From Aquisalinus luteolus (GTDB lineage Bacteria; Pseudomonadota; Alphaproteobacteria; Caulobacterales; Parvularculaceae): 64,000 nucleotides of DNA. Under the pieces are notes generated by a model. It did not search any database. It saw only the letters and a program-made list of their open reading frames with translations, and was not told where the DNA came from. The stretch covers positions 372,001-436,000 of the forward strand of contig NZ_VCJR02000001.1 in the NCBI RefSeq assembly GCF_009712425.2, in the 5' to 3' direction. The translations under genes were made by a program, and so were the position numbers. Numbering within the stretch: the first letter of the stretch is position 1; every line of letters begins with the position of its first letter. Shown piece by piece: positions 9,039 through 17,758 of this stretch.

Positions 9039-10406
9039 ATGCTGAGCGTTTTCGATATCTTCAAGATCGGCGTCGGGCCATCCTCCTCCCATACTGTCGG
9101 GCCAATGCTCATTTCCCGGCGTTTCCTGATGGCCTGCGAAGAAGCCGGGCATTTCGATGCTGTGACACGGGTGATGGTCGAGCTTCAGGGCTCGCTTGCC
9201 CTGACTGGCGTCGGTCACGGTACGGACCGGGCCGTCCTGCTCGGGCTTTGCGGTGAGACACCGGAAAAGATCGATACGCTCGGCATCGAAGACAAACTGC
9301 ATAAAATCCGTGATGAAGGCCGCATCAGCTTGCTGGGCAAGAAGGAAATCATGTTCGATGTGAAGGGTGATATCGACCTGCGCGGCGATATCATGCCGGA
9401 ATTGCATCCCAATGGCATGCGCCTTGTCGCCCATGACGATCAGGGATCAGAGCTTTTCGAGCAGACGTGGTATTCTGTCGGCGGGGGCTTCGTTCGCCAT
9501 GAGAGCGAGATGGGCCGTGACGAGATCGCCGATGCGCTTGAGGTGCGGTACCCGTTCAACTCGGCCGCCGAACTGCTCCAGCAATGCGGGAAGGATAACA
9601 TATCAGTTTACAGACTGATCGCGCGCAATGAAGACGCATTCCGGCCACGCGCCCAGACCCTGCGCAAGATCGACAATATCTGGAAAGTCATGTCGGCCTG
9701 TATCGACAGGGGGCTGCGAACCGAAGGCATCCTGCCGGGGGGCTTGCGCGTCAATCGCCGGGCGCCAGCGCTTCATGCGAAGCTGACCCGCCACGGGCCC
9801 CTGAACGAGCGTGAGGCCCTGTTCGACTGGCTCAACGTCTTTGCCATGGCGGTGAACGAAGAGAACGCCGCCGGCGGCCAGGTCGTTACTGCGCCGACCA
9901 ATGGCGCTGCGGGTATCATCCCGGCCGTGATCAAGTTCTATTGTGCCATGGACGGGCTGGCGGAAATGGAAAAGATCCGCCGCTTCCTGATGACGGCTGG
10001 GGGCATCGGTATCCTGTACAAGCAGCGCGCTTCGATCTCGGGCGCCGAGATGGGCTGCCAAGGCGAAGTGGGCGTTGCCTGCTCCATGGCTGCAGCCGGT
10101 CTTGCCGCCGTCTGGGGCGGGACGCCACAGCAGATCGAGCATGCTGCGGAGATCGGGATGGAGCATAATCTCGGCCTGACCTGCGACCCGGTTGGCGGGC
10201 TTGTGCAAATCCCGTGCATCGAGCGCAACGCCATCGGTGCAGTGAAAGCGGTCAACGCCGCACGGTTGGCCCTGCAATCCGATGGCCCGCACAAGGTCTC
10301 CCTCGATCAGGTAATCGAGACCATGCGGCAGACCGGCGTAGACATGAATCGCAAATACAAGGAAACCAGTGAGGGGGGACTCGCCGTAAATGTAGTCGAG
10401 TGCTGA
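9039..10406 (+). CDS. sdaA: L-serine ammonia-lyase (iron-sulfur type)
   Basis: A 455-residue single-chain enzyme that deaminates L-serine to pyruvate using a [4Fe-4S] cluster. The N-terminal beta domain starts with [14 protein letters not shown] at about residues 10-23. The catalytic alpha domain carries three cysteines, near 340 (GAEMGCQGE), 382 (GLTCDPVGG) and 393 (QIPCIERN), which match the known cluster ligands of the family. The length is typical. It begins 5 bases after the molybdopterin-binding gene, suggesting one operon. No regulatory site is visible in the short gap. Confidence 0.95.
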   Translation: MLSVFDIFKIGVGPSSSHTVGPMLISRRFLMACEEAGHFDAVTRVMVELQGSLALTGVGHGTDRAVLLGLCGETPEKIDTLGIEDKLHKIRDEGRISLLGKKEIMFDVKGDIDLRGDIMPELHPNGMRLVAHDDQGSELFEQTWYSVGGGFVRHESEMGRDEIADALEVRYPFNSAAELLQQCGKDNISVYRLIARNEDAFRPRAQTLRKIDNIWKVMSACIDRGLRTEGILPGGLRVNRRAPALHAKLTRHGPLNEREALFDWLNVFAMAVNEENAAGGQVVTAPTNGAAGIIPAVIKFYCAMDGLAEMEKIRRFLMTAGGIGILYKQRASISGAEMGCQGEVGVACSMAAAGLAAVWGGTPQQIEHAAEIGMEHNLGLTCDPVGGLVQIPCIERNAIGAVKAVNAARLALQSDGPHKVSLDQVIETMRQTGVDMNRKYKETSEGGLAVNVVEC

Positions 10407-10518
10407 CGAAAGGCCGGAGCCGGCTTGGGGAACTGTCAAAGGCATCTTGCCTTGAAACGTATCCCTGGGGCAGAATAAAGCCGCCCTGTTCGAAAAACTG
10501 GCAGGAGTGTTTGGACCA

Positions 10519-11007
10519 ATGGGCGATTTTACGCGTATATTTATTCGTGACTGGCGACTTGAAAGCGGCCTCACAGAGGAAGAGCTTGCCGAGTTGATGG
10601 ATATCCCGCGCGACCAGCTCGATGCCCTTGAGAAGAATGAAACGCCATATACGCCGGAGATGATCTATCGTCTTGCGCGCATTTTCGACATCGATGCGTT
10701 CAGGCTGTTCACCCATCCGGCGGTTCATTTCGAGAAGGATGGCCTGCGCGAGGCGATGACGCCCGAGGCCTTGTCAGCGCTCCTGCGGATTTACCTGCCT
10801 GACGTCGTCTCCAGCCTCAAAAGCAGGGGCAAGCTGGACGACCTGATAAATGACGACCTGCCCGATGAGTATTGGGAAGTTCAATCAGACAAGTTATTGA
10901 AACTGATGGAGTTTCTGAAGTCGTATCGCGACGATCCGTCGTCTACTCTTCGTTCTCTTTTCGAGGCTCTAGAGACACAGCCTCCTTCTCCTGATACGTC
11001 TTGTTGA
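10519..11007 (+). CDS. Helix-turn-helix (Xre-like) domain protein
   Basis: A 162-residue protein. Residues 5-60 form an Xre/Cro-type helix-turn-helix (RLESGLTEEELAELMDIP...LEKNETPYTPEMIYRLARIF). The remaining part is helical and acidic, with no recognised sensor domain. The ATG at 10519 is preceded by CAGGAG at 11 bases; a GTG four codons upstream overlaps that ribosome site and is less likely. It is probably a regulator in a small family. The last 65 bases overlap a convergent 59-residue gene on the other strand. Confidence 0.75.
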   Translation: MGDFTRIFIRDWRLESGLTEEELAELMDIPRDQLDALEKNETPYTPEMIYRLARIFDIDAFRLFTHPAVHFEKDGLREAMTPEALSALLRIYLPDVVSSLKSRGKLDDLINDDLPDEYWEVQSDKLLKLMEFLKSYRDDPSSTLRSLFEALETQPPSPDTSC

Positions 11008-11122
11008 GACGATCCATATAGCTGCGTAGCGCACGATAGATAATGCTCTGGTCCGCCCGGATGGTGCGGCCATGCGTCAGCCATTTCGGCAAATAAGTAA
11101 CGTTGTCGTCTCTATCGGACAT
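10943..11122 (-). CDS. Small basic/acidic protein, 59 residues, overlapping the HTH gene
   Basis: The minus strand encodes 59 residues beginning MSDRDDNVTYLPKWLTHGR and ending RKENEE. The frame is intact from ATG 11122 to TAG 10943. The sequence looks like a genuine small protein, with a compact YLPKWL segment, then a charged helix (IIYRALRSYMDRLNKTYQEK) and an acidic tail. It is convergent with the helix-turn-helix gene and overlaps its last 65 bases. I do not recognise a family. The two genes could be regulated by transcriptional interference, which is inference. Confidence 0.6.
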   Translation of the reverse strand: MSDRDDNVTYLPKWLTHGRTIRADQSIIYRALRSYMDRLNKTYQEKEAVSLEPRKENEE

Positions 11123-11228
11123 CGTTCAGCTGATTCCCTCAATTCACGGTTTCTTAAAGCCTTTTACCAAAATTTGAAAGCCTCAATTCGAAACAACTTC
11201 GGGTTGGTCAACAGAAATGAGGCTGAGT

Positions 11229-11642
11229 ATGACCCTATCTTCCATGAAAGCTAGCCTGCGCGCCTATGAGCGCAAGGTATTCACCGGTGCCAAGGCACTT
11301 GCAGGTGCTGGCGCCGTTGCGGTTGTTGCAACCTGGCAGCAGCAACTTGCGGAACTGGACACTACCAGGGATCAGTTTATCGCGGCAACTGGCGAAAATG
11401 AACTAGTTTCTGGCGCCTATCAGCATATTTCCGGCAGTCTTGATGGCCTGAGTGCCGTAATCGGCTCCGGCGACAAGGAAGCCATCATGGCAGCAGCGAT
11501 GCAGTTCTATGCCTCGCTGACCGAGGCGCATAGCGCCTTTGGCGAGCTGGTGCCCCTGTCCCTGCGGGGGGAGGATACTGTGCAGCCAGAGACCCTGATG
11601 CGGCTTTCCGGTATCCTGGGTTCCGCACTCGGGCTAAGCTAG
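11229..11642 (+). CDS. Hypothetical protein, 137 residues
   Basis: A mostly helical, Ala-rich protein. The N-terminal 35 residues are basic then hydrophobic (KVFTGAKALAGAGAVAVVATW) and may be a signal anchor or simply an amphipathic helix. The remainder (QQLAELDTTRDQFIAATGE...) is soluble. The start at 11229 has a GAGG ribosome site 6 bases upstream; an ATG at 11217 is the alternative. I do not recognise the family. It lies alone between the antisense small gene and the next membrane protein. Confidence 0.55.
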   Translation: MTLSSMKASLRAYERKVFTGAKALAGAGAVAVVATWQQQLAELDTTRDQFIAATGENELVSGAYQHISGSLDGLSAVIGSGDKEAIMAAAMQFYASLTEAHSAFGELVPLSLRGEDTVQPETLMRLSGILGSALGLS

Positions 11643-11742
11643 TCCGTTCACCGCAAATCCACGGTTAACCGCCCGGTTTTCCTTGACTATTCCGGCCTTT
11701 TGAATCGAATGTGATACCGGGGGGCTGCGGGTCGGGGATATC

Positions 11743-12162
11743 GTGTTCAAGACGTTTATCACAGTCGTCTTCCTCGCGCTGATGGTGATTCTCATCCTCA
11801 GCGCGTGGCTGGTCAAGGACAGGCGCATCCATATCGGGGTGCTGGCCATCGTATTTTCGTGGGTGACAAGCAATGTCATCCACATGATGATCGATGATTA
11901 CAGCCCGTTGCTGGTCGAGATCATCATCAACATCGCGCTGATCTATATCTTCTTCCAGCTTCACTTCTGGCCCGTGGGTGAAAACAGCGGTCCGGTCTGG
12001 CCTGTCTACATGATGGTTTTCGAGCTGTGCATCTTCCTCTCCCACATGACAAGGATCACGATGAGCCCGACCTATTACGTCATCCTGATCAACGTGCTGT
12101 TCGGTGTAGAGGTCTTGTTTATGATCGGGGTGATCTGGTTCAACCGGTTCAAGAAAAGATAA
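11743..12162 (+). CDS. Four-helix membrane protein, 139 residues
   Basis: A GTG-initiated gene encoding a small integral membrane protein with four hydrophobic segments at about residues 4-24, 31-49, 57-77 and 108-133. Charged residues lie at both ends (KDRR after helix 1, NRFKKR at the C-terminus). The upstream sequence CGGGGATATC supplies a ribosome site. No conserved catalytic motif is visible and I do not recognise the family. It stands about 100 bases ahead of the monooxygenase gene on the same strand. Confidence 0.6.
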   Translation: MFKTFITVVFLALMVILILSAWLVKDRRIHIGVLAIVFSWVTSNVIHMMIDDYSPLLVEIIINIALIYIFFQLHFWPVGENSGPVWPVYMMVFELCIFLSHMTRITMSPTYYVILINVLFGVEVLFMIGVIWFNRFKKR

Positions 12163-12261
12163 TACAGCAGCTACCTTTGCGACGATCAGACCCGTTCCAT
12201 GGTCTTTGCGCAGCAGGTGAAACACGCCAGAGTGAACCGCACTTATCGGGGGCAGAACGTC

Positions 12262-13479
12262 ATGACTTTGTCAGTTGCGATTGCTGGAGCCGGCATCGCC
12301 GGTCTTGCCGCTGCGGCTTTTCTGGCCCGGCGCGGTCACAGGGTTGAGATATTCGACAAGTCGCCGGCACCGGCACCTGTCGGCTCCGGGCTTATCCTGC
12401 AGCCTGTCGGCCTGACAGTGTTGGACCAGCTTGGATGCCTTCCGGCCATTATGGATCACGGCGCGCGGATCGACCGTCTGTTTGGCCGCGTCATGCCGTC
12501 GAACCGGATCGTACTCGATGTGCGCTACGGTGCGCCCGGTACCGGCAAGCATGGCATCGCCGTTCATCGAGACACCTTGTTCCGTGCTCTGCTCGCTAGT
12601 GCCGAGGTGCAAGGGGTGTCGATAACCCATGACAGGACGATTGCTGCGGCAGTGAATGGCAAGGGCGGCCAATGGCTGGAGATGGTGGATGGCAAACGCC
12701 ATGGCCCTTTCGACCTGGTGCTCGACTGCCTCGGCTCCCGGTCCGTACTCTCCACAGGCCGTGGACGCGAGCTGACCTACGGTGCGCTCTGGGCCAGCCT
12801 GGACTGGCCGGACAGCGGTTTCAACGGGAACACGCTGGAACAGCGCTATGAATATGCCTCCTGCATGGCCGGTGTGCTGCCGATCGGCCAGCCTGCAGGG
12901 CGCGATACGAGGCAGACAGCTTTTTTCTGGAGCCTGAAACAGGACGACTACGATCTCTGGTATCGCTCGCCCTTAGATCAGTGGAAAGAGGCGGTGCTGA
13001 GGGTCTGGCCCCAGGCAATTGCTTTTGTCGACCAGATTACGGCGCATGATGATCTTGTCATGGCACGCTATCGCCACCGGACACTCGGCAATCCCGTCAG
13101 TGGACGGATTGTCCACATGGGTGACAGTTTTCATGCAACGAGCCCGCAGCTGGGACAGGGGGCAAATATGGCGCTCCTCGATGCGCTGGCTGTTGATACA
13201 GCCCTGGCCGCGCAGCCCGATCTCGATACAGCCCTCGGTGAATATGCCCGCATGAGAGCGCTGCATGTGCATCTCTATCAATTGATCAGCCTGGTTTTTA
13301 CGCCCTTCTATCAATCAGACAGCCGCATCGTGGCAGCCTTGCGCGATCACCTTCTGTCGCCCGTCTCTCGTCTGGCACCGGTGCAATGGATGCTTGGTGG
13401 CATGGTCGCCGGGGAGCTGGGTTCTCCCCTTGGCGCACTGAGAACAAGACCACTGGAGATGTTTCGGCAAGCCAAATAA
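12262..13479 (+). CDS. FAD-dependent monooxygenase (PHBH/UbiH-like)
   Basis: A 405-residue flavoprotein of the group A hydroxylase type. The N-terminal Rossmann motif GAGIAGLAAAAFLARRG binds FAD, followed by EIFDKSPAP. A DG-like segment occurs near residue 150, and the second FAD motif GDSFHATSPQLGQGANMAL at about 290-310 contacts the ribityl chain. Such enzymes hydroxylate aromatic or quinone-like substrates with NAD(P)H and O2; the substrate here cannot be inferred. The start at 12262 fits the Rossmann strand directly, and the extra 21 upstream codons are not conserved-looking. No pathway genes adjoin it. Confidence 0.85.
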   Translation: MTLSVAIAGAGIAGLAAAAFLARRGHRVEIFDKSPAPAPVGSGLILQPVGLTVLDQLGCLPAIMDHGARIDRLFGRVMPSNRIVLDVRYGAPGTGKHGIAVHRDTLFRALLASAEVQGVSITHDRTIAAAVNGKGGQWLEMVDGKRHGPFDLVLDCLGSRSVLSTGRGRELTYGALWASLDWPDSGFNGNTLEQRYEYASCMAGVLPIGQPAGRDTRQTAFFWSLKQDDYDLWYRSPLDQWKEAVLRVWPQAIAFVDQITAHDDLVMARYRHRTLGNPVSGRIVHMGDSFHATSPQLGQGANMALLDALAVDTALAAQPDLDTALGEYARMRALHVHLYQLISLVFTPFYQSDSRIVAALRDHLLSPVSRLAPVQWMLGGMVAGELGSPLGALRTRPLEMFRQAK

Positions 13480-13508
13480 GGCAGGAAAAAGGAATCGCAG
13501 ACTCCAGC

Positions 13509-13533
13509 AGAACTTCTCCGCGTTAAAGCCGTT
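13509..13533 (+). promoter_or_regulatory. Candidate EcfG-type promoter
   Basis: AGAAC, 16 bases, then CGTT, 28 bases before the start codon of the basic periplasmic protein gene. It differs by one base from the alphaproteobacterial general-stress consensus GGAAC-N16/17-CGTT. The same pattern recurs at three other start regions in this window. Confidence 0.45.
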
Positions 13534-13559
13534 TAAACAAGGGCAACAAGGAGGTTCCC

Positions 13560-13946
13560 ATGCTGACAAGAGCACTATTCCTGTCCACGATTGCTGGCGG
13601 TCTTTTGTTCGCCGCCCCGGCATCTGCCGATCCCAAACATTGCCCGCCGGGCCATGCCAAGAAAGGCTGGTGCAGCGCCGATTATGGCTATTACGTCAAT
13701 GACGATTATCGCCAGCGCGATCGTGACCGCCTGCGTGACGCCTATGAGCAGGGCTATCGCGACGGTCAGCGCAATGCATGGCGTGTCGGCGACCGTCTTG
13801 ACCGCGACTATCGCGTACTGCGCGACTATGGCGACTACGGCCTGCGCCGTCCGCCGCAGGGTTATTATTACGCCGAGACGAGTGGCGAGATCCTGCTGAT
13901 CGAGGCTGCAACGCAGGTCATCTCGGCCCTGGTCAACCAGTACTAG
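13560..13946 (+). CDS. Basic, Tyr/Arg/Asp-rich periplasmic protein (RcnB-like)
   Basis: A 128-residue exported protein. Residues 1-23 form a signal peptide ending APASA. The mature part begins with DPKHCPPGHAKKGWC, holding a pair of cysteines, then a charged YRQRDRDRLRDAYEQGYRDG region, and ends with a hydrophobic segment near the C-terminus. The pattern recalls RcnB/YcfJ-like envelope proteins, though the similarity is weak. The gene has an excellent AAGGAGG ribosome site and a candidate EcfG-type promoter 28 bases upstream. It is followed by a hairpin that looks like a terminator. Confidence 0.65.
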   Translation: MLTRALFLSTIAGGLLFAAPASADPKHCPPGHAKKGWCSADYGYYVNDDYRQRDRDRLRDAYEQGYRDGQRNAWRVGDRLDRDYRVLRDYGDYGLRRPPQGYYYAETSGEILLIEAATQVISALVNQY

Positions 13947-13958
13947 GCAGAAGGCTGA

Positions 13959-13990
13959 TGGCGCGGGGGTAACCTCGCGCCATTATTGTC
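13959..13990 (+). terminator. Probable terminator after the periplasmic protein gene
   Basis: The stem TGGCGCGGGG/CCTCGCGCCA (one mismatch) has a GTAA tetraloop and is followed by the T-rich ATTATTGTC. It starts 13 bases after the stop codon. Confidence 0.6.
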
Positions 13991-14026
13991 TCGCCTACTT
14001 TTCTCTCGCCCAACTTTTCTCTCGCC
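13989..14026. repeat. Short tandem repeat
   Basis: Two exact 14-base copies of ACTTTTCTCTCGCC begin at 13997 and 14013 (period 16), preceded by a partial TCTCGCC. It lies in the non-coding gap before the M42-like peptidase gene and has no recognised function. Confidence 0.6.
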
Positions 14027-14085
14027 CTGCCGTCACAAATTATTCATGGTGCTTTCCGCAAGGACGGCGCGATGGATGGTTTCTG

Positions 14086-15147
14086 ATGGATGATTTTACC
14101 CTGACGGCGAGGATTATCGCCAAGACAGCTGAATACCTCGATTTCCCGAGTGTCGTCGGGCATGAGACGCCATTCCTCGACTATCTGGAGCGTGATTTTT
14201 CCGCAGCCGGGTTTGCCGTCACGCGTCGCCGTAACCTGACCATCGTGGAGACAGGCACGGCGGGGCCGATCCATTGCGCCCATGTCGACCGCCATGGTGT
14301 GATCATGGACGGGCAGGGGCATGGCAATTTTGCTGCCTTCGCGGTCAAGACCGAGAAATACGGACAGATGGCCGCTCCCTCGCAATCCCTGTTCGACAAG
14401 ATCGCCAGCCGTTATCGGGGCGAGGAAATGTTTGCCTATGACCGGCAGACTGGCGGGCGCCTTGCCTACGGCGATGTCGAGGATGTTATTCTCGATACGG
14501 ACAATGAGCGCGTACGGTTTCATTTCAGGGGCCTGCCGCTCTTGCCCGAAGGAACGCCCGTCGCTTTTGCCCGTACCGTTCAGCGTGAAGGGGAAAACCT
14601 CGTCTCCGGCCAGCTGGATAACCCGTTGTCAGCCGCGCTGCTGAGGGTCGCTGCCGAGGCGGGCCTGACAGGCAAGATCGTCTTTGCCGCCGAGGAGGAA
14701 ATCGGACGCTCCGCCGGGCATATCCTGCAATGGGCAGGCGAGAGAATGTCGTCCTTCAGCGAGTTTCTGGTGATCGATACCTCGCCCTTCGCCGACGGTG
14801 CAGAGGCCGCAAGGGGCACGGTCGTCCTGCGCCGCAAGGATGCCAACGGGGCTTTCGATGAAGCCATGGTGGCGCAGCTGTCAAATGGCGCAGAAGAGCT
14901 TGGCATTCCAGTCCTGTTCAAGGATGCCTTCATCGAAGCGGCGAACGAAAAGGCAAGAGCCGCAGGGGAACCGGAACAGGGGCTCGGGATCACGGAGCTT
15001 GGCCGCCTTGTCACCCTCTCACAAGGTCAGTTTACGGGAGCCACGCTGCAAATACCAACCTGGAATTATCATTCCAATCGGGAGACAACCGCTCATGGTG
15101 CGGTTCTCAATGCAGCGCGGCTATTGCTATCCATCAGTAATAGATGA
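14086..15147 (+). CDS. M42-like metallo-aminopeptidase
   Basis: A 353-residue cytosolic protein related to M42/M20-type dinuclear metallopeptidases. All candidate metal ligands are visible in order: HVDRHG (about 66), GQLDNPLSA (about 180), AAEEEIGRSAG (about 205), an Asp in IDTSPFAD (about 230) and the C-terminal HSNRETT. A proteobacterial member would trim N-terminal residues from peptides. Substrate preference is unknown. The gene stands alone, with a terminator upstream and a small lipoprotein gene 125 bases downstream. The start is the ATG closest to the conserved N-terminal helix. Confidence 0.8.
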   Translation: MDDFTLTARIIAKTAEYLDFPSVVGHETPFLDYLERDFSAAGFAVTRRRNLTIVETGTAGPIHCAHVDRHGVIMDGQGHGNFAAFAVKTEKYGQMAAPSQSLFDKIASRYRGEEMFAYDRQTGGRLAYGDVEDVILDTDNERVRFHFRGLPLLPEGTPVAFARTVQREGENLVSGQLDNPLSAALLRVAAEAGLTGKIVFAAEEEIGRSAGHILQWAGERMSSFSEFLVIDTSPFADGAEAARGTVVLRRKDANGAFDEAMVAQLSNGAEELGIPVLFKDAFIEAANEKARAAGEPEQGLGITELGRLVTLSQGQFTGATLQIPTWNYHSNRETTAHGAVLNAARLLLSISNR

Positions 15148-15271
15148 AGTAAATGTTACGGAAATTACAGAAACAGTGGAACTTTGCTGCGACGCAATGT
15201 ATTTGTGTGGGATTGTAGCAGTATGCCGGCAGGTGCCGGAGCACTGAAGCAACCGTCAAAGGAGAATGACG

Positions 15272-15475
15272 ATGCAGAAACTTTTTGCGCTGTTAGTAAT
15301 TATGTTCGGCAGTTTCTTTGCTGTATCTTGTGGGGACGATTCCGCTGACGATGCAGGCGATGCTGTAGAAGAAGCGATTGAAGATACCGAAGACGCAGTT
15401 GAAGATGCCGGCGACGAGATGGAAGAAGTCGGTGACGACATCGAAGACGAGATGGAAGATCCGGATCGGCTTTAA
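15272..15475 (+). CDS. Small acidic lipoprotein, 67 residues
   Basis: A tiny secreted lipoprotein. Residues 1-21 form a signal peptide with the lipobox AVSC. The mature part is almost entirely Asp, Glu, Ala and Val in a repeating pattern (EEAIEDTEDAVEDAGDEM), compatible with an acidic amphipathic helix. An AAAGGAG ribosome site lies 7 bases before ATG 15272; an ATG two codons earlier is too close to it. It may be an entericidin-like or coiled-coil envelope component. The gene is followed by a hairpin and another lipoprotein gene. Confidence 0.7.
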   Translation: MQKLFALLVIMFGSFFAVSCGDDSADDAGDAVEEAIEDTEDAVEDAGDEMEEVGDDIEDEMEDPDRL

Positions 15476-15483
15476 AATATGAT

Positions 15484-15514
15484 GGGTGTTCCGGCTTGGC
15501 CGGGACACCCTTCT
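15484..15514 (+). terminator. Hairpin between two lipoprotein genes
   Basis: The 12-bp stem GGGTGTTCCGGC/GCCGGGACACCC (one G-T pair) with a 3-base loop is followed by TTCTC. The T run is weak, so this may attenuate rather than stop transcription into the next gene. Confidence 0.5.
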
Positions 15515-15533
15515 CATCAGAACAGGCGGTGGA

Positions 15534-16304
15534 ATGGTTCGTACAGTATTTACCCTCATCGCTGCAGCAGTCCTTGCGACCAGCTGCGCCACAGTCCCTG
15601 CCGATCAGGCAGGCCCTGCCACGGCAGACAACGCCCCCGAAAACCAGATCAGTGCCGCCGACCAGCGCGAGGCAGACCTTCGTGCGCTGGACGAGCTGAC
15701 GGCTATCCTGCTCGCCGCCTCTCAGTCTTATGACGCTGCGGCCGGGAACGAGGCTGCAGCAGACCTCGTTCGGGCCGGCGAGGCGCCGTCACTGTATGAA
15801 ACGCTCGGCGATGCCCGTAACTCTCTCGCAAGGGAAGTTCAGGTACGCGTGGCCGATCTGGATGGGGAAGCACGCACTACAGCTTCGGCAGAGGGGGATG
15901 GATTTTTCGCTATCGTCAATATCTCCGATGCCCTGCAGGGGGGGGCCGAGCTTGTGCTGGCCGAAGCGCTGAGCGGCGAAAGCTATCTTGTCGAAACCCT
16001 GCGTGGTTATCTCGCTGACCCGGCGATCAGTGTGGAAACCAAAACTTTTTTTCAGGAGGTGCTTCCGGGCCTGAGAGCAGAGCGGGATGCGCTCGCCCTG
16101 CTGGTCGATGCGCTGCCGGAAGGTGCGCTGCCGGAGGGGGCCATGCCGGACGAAGATGAGATCGAAGACGACCCTCAGGCAGGCATTCAGGAACCCGATC
16201 CTGAAGATGAAGAGGCCGGGGAGGCTGAAGAGACTGACGCTGACGAAAGCGCAGAGGAAGCAGCCGCCGCTGCCGAGACCACGGTACTCGCTGCCCAATC
16301 CTGA
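15534..16304 (+). CDS. Lipoprotein with acidic C-terminal tail, 256 residues
   Basis: A predicted lipoprotein. Residues 1-18 form a signal peptide with the lipobox ATSC, so the protein is probably anchored in an envelope membrane. The first 170 mature residues are helical and Ala/Leu-rich. The last 70 residues are very rich in Glu, Asp and Ala (EDEEAGEAEETDADESAEE). I do not recognise a family. The GCGGTGGA before ATG 15534 serves as ribosome site, and earlier in-frame starts would bury the signal peptide. It is the second of two adjacent lipoprotein genes and is followed by a strong terminator. Confidence 0.65.
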   Translation: MVRTVFTLIAAAVLATSCATVPADQAGPATADNAPENQISAADQREADLRALDELTAILLAASQSYDAAAGNEAAADLVRAGEAPSLYETLGDARNSLAREVQVRVADLDGEARTTASAEGDGFFAIVNISDALQGGAELVLAEALSGESYLVETLRGYLADPAISVETKTFFQEVLPGLRAERDALALLVDALPEGALPEGAMPDEDEIEDDPQAGIQEPDPEDEEAGEAEETDADESAEEAAAAAETTVLAAQS

Positions 16305-16331
16305 TTACTGGCCTGATATCAGATGGTACAG

Positions 16332-16365
16332 AAAAGCCGCCGGAATGACCGGCGGCTTTTTATTT
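16332..16365. terminator. Bidirectional intrinsic terminator
   Basis: AAAAGCCGCCGG, a five-base loop, CCGGCGGCTTTTT. It lies between the convergent lipoprotein and isocitrate dehydrogenase genes. Confidence 0.92.
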
Positions 16366-16394
16366 GTCTGTATGAAGACGGAAAGGCCTCAGAC

Positions 16395-17606
16395 TTAGCC
16401 CATTGCCTTCTGGAAGTTCTCGTCGACCTTGTCGAGGAAGCCGGTCGTCGTCTGCCAGCCCTGGTCGGCGCCGATCAGCAGTGCCAGGTCCTTGGTCATG
16501 TCGCCATTCTCGACAGTCTTGATGACGGTCTGCTCCAGCTTGTCGGCGAACTCCACGACCTTCGGCGTGTCGTCCATCTTGCCGCGGCGGGCGAGGCCGC
16601 GCGTCCAGGCAAAGATAGACGCGATTGAGTTTGTCGAGGTTTCCTCGCCGCGCTGGTGGGCGCGATAGTGGCGGGTGACGGTGCCGTGGGCTGCTTCCGC
16701 CTCGGCTGTCTTCCCATCCGGCGTCAGCAGGACGGAGGTCATCAGGCCGAGCGAGCCGAAGCCTTGCGCAACCGTGTCGGACTGAACGTCGCCATCATAG
16801 TTCTTGCACGCCCAGACATAGCCGCCGGACCATTTCATGCAGGCCGCGACCATGTCGTCGATCAGGCGGTGCTCATAGGTCAGGCCCTTCTCGTCGAACT
16901 TGTCCTTGAACTCGGCCTCGAAGATTTCCATGAAGATGTCTTTGAAGCGGCCATCATATTTTTTCATGATGGTGTTCTTGGTCGACAGGTAGACCGGGTA
17001 TTCGCGCTGCAGACCGTAGTTGAAGCTGGCGCGGGCGAAGTCCTTGATCGACTCATCGAGGTTGTACATGCCCATGTAAACGCCGGAGGACGGCGCGTCA
17101 TAGACCTCGTGCTCTTCGACCTGGCCGTTCTCGCCTTCCCATTTCAGGGTCAGCTTGCCCGGTCCCGGGAACAGCATGTCGGTTGCACGATATTGGTCGC
17201 CGAATGCGTGACGGCCGATGATGATCGGCTGGGTCCAGCCTGGTACGAGGCGCGGCACGTTCTTGATGATGATCGGCTCGCGGAAGACAACGCCGCCAAG
17301 GATGTTGCGGATCGTGCCGTTCGGCGAACGCCACATTTTCTTCAGGCCGAATTCCTCGACGCGGGCTTCGTCCGGGGTGATGGTCGCGCATTTGACGCCG
17401 ACGCCATGTTCCTTGATCGCGTTTGCCGCATCGACCGTGATCTGGTCTTCGGTGCGGTCGCGCTCCTCTATGCCGAGATCGTAGTAATGCAGGTCGATAT
17501 CGAGGTAAGGGTGGATGAGCTTGTCCTTGATCATCTGCCAGATGATGCGGGTCATCTCGTCGCCGTCGAGTTCGACGACCGGGTTTTTCACTTTGATTTT
17601 ATCCAT
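16395..17606 (-). CDS. icd: Isocitrate dehydrogenase, NADP-type
   Basis: A 403-residue TCA-cycle enzyme that oxidatively decarboxylates isocitrate to 2-oxoglutarate. It is of the eukaryote-like homodimeric class common in Alphaproteobacteria. The N-terminus [21 protein letters not shown] and the substrate-binding [12 protein letters not shown] segment (about residue 95) are conserved. [24 protein letters not shown] (split here at about 250-275) supplies metal-binding Asp residues, and [10 protein letters not shown] is the cofactor loop. It is monocistronic, convergent with a lipoprotein gene and divergent from the methyltransferase gene 152 bases away. NADP preference is inferred from the subfamily. 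Confidence 0.96.
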   Translation of the reverse strand: MDKIKVKNPVVELDGDEMTRIIWQMIKDKLIHPYLDIDLHYYDLGIEERDRTEDQITVDAANAIKEHGVGVKCATITPDEARVEEFGLKKMWRSPNGTIRNILGGVVFREPIIIKNVPRLVPGWTQPIIIGRHAFGDQYRATDMLFPGPGKLTLKWEGENGQVEEHEVYDAPSSGVYMGMYNLDESIKDFARASFNYGLQREYPVYLSTKNTIMKKYDGRFKDIFMEIFEAEFKDKFDEKGLTYEHRLIDDMVAACMKWSGGYVWACKNYDGDVQSDTVAQGFGSLGLMTSVLLTPDGKTAEAEAAHGTVTRHYRAHQRGEETSTNSIASIFAWTRGLARRGKMDDTPKVVEFADKLEQTVIKTVENGDMTKDLALLIGADQGWQTTTGFLDKVDENFQKAMG

Positions 17607-17758
17607 GGAAATTTCTAACCCCTGAGGTTTGACGGATCTTGAATTCGGTGATTACGGCAGGGCTATAGCATTGGCCCTCTTTGATGCACAAGGGGCAGGG
17701 GCTACAACCGTCAGACATACCGACGACATAAGGCGCCCGGCGCGGGCGGACATGCATT

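Noticed and set aside
15519-15542. GAAC-N16-CGTA near the second lipoprotein gene
   Set aside because: It overlaps the start codon and continues into the gene, so it cannot be its promoter.
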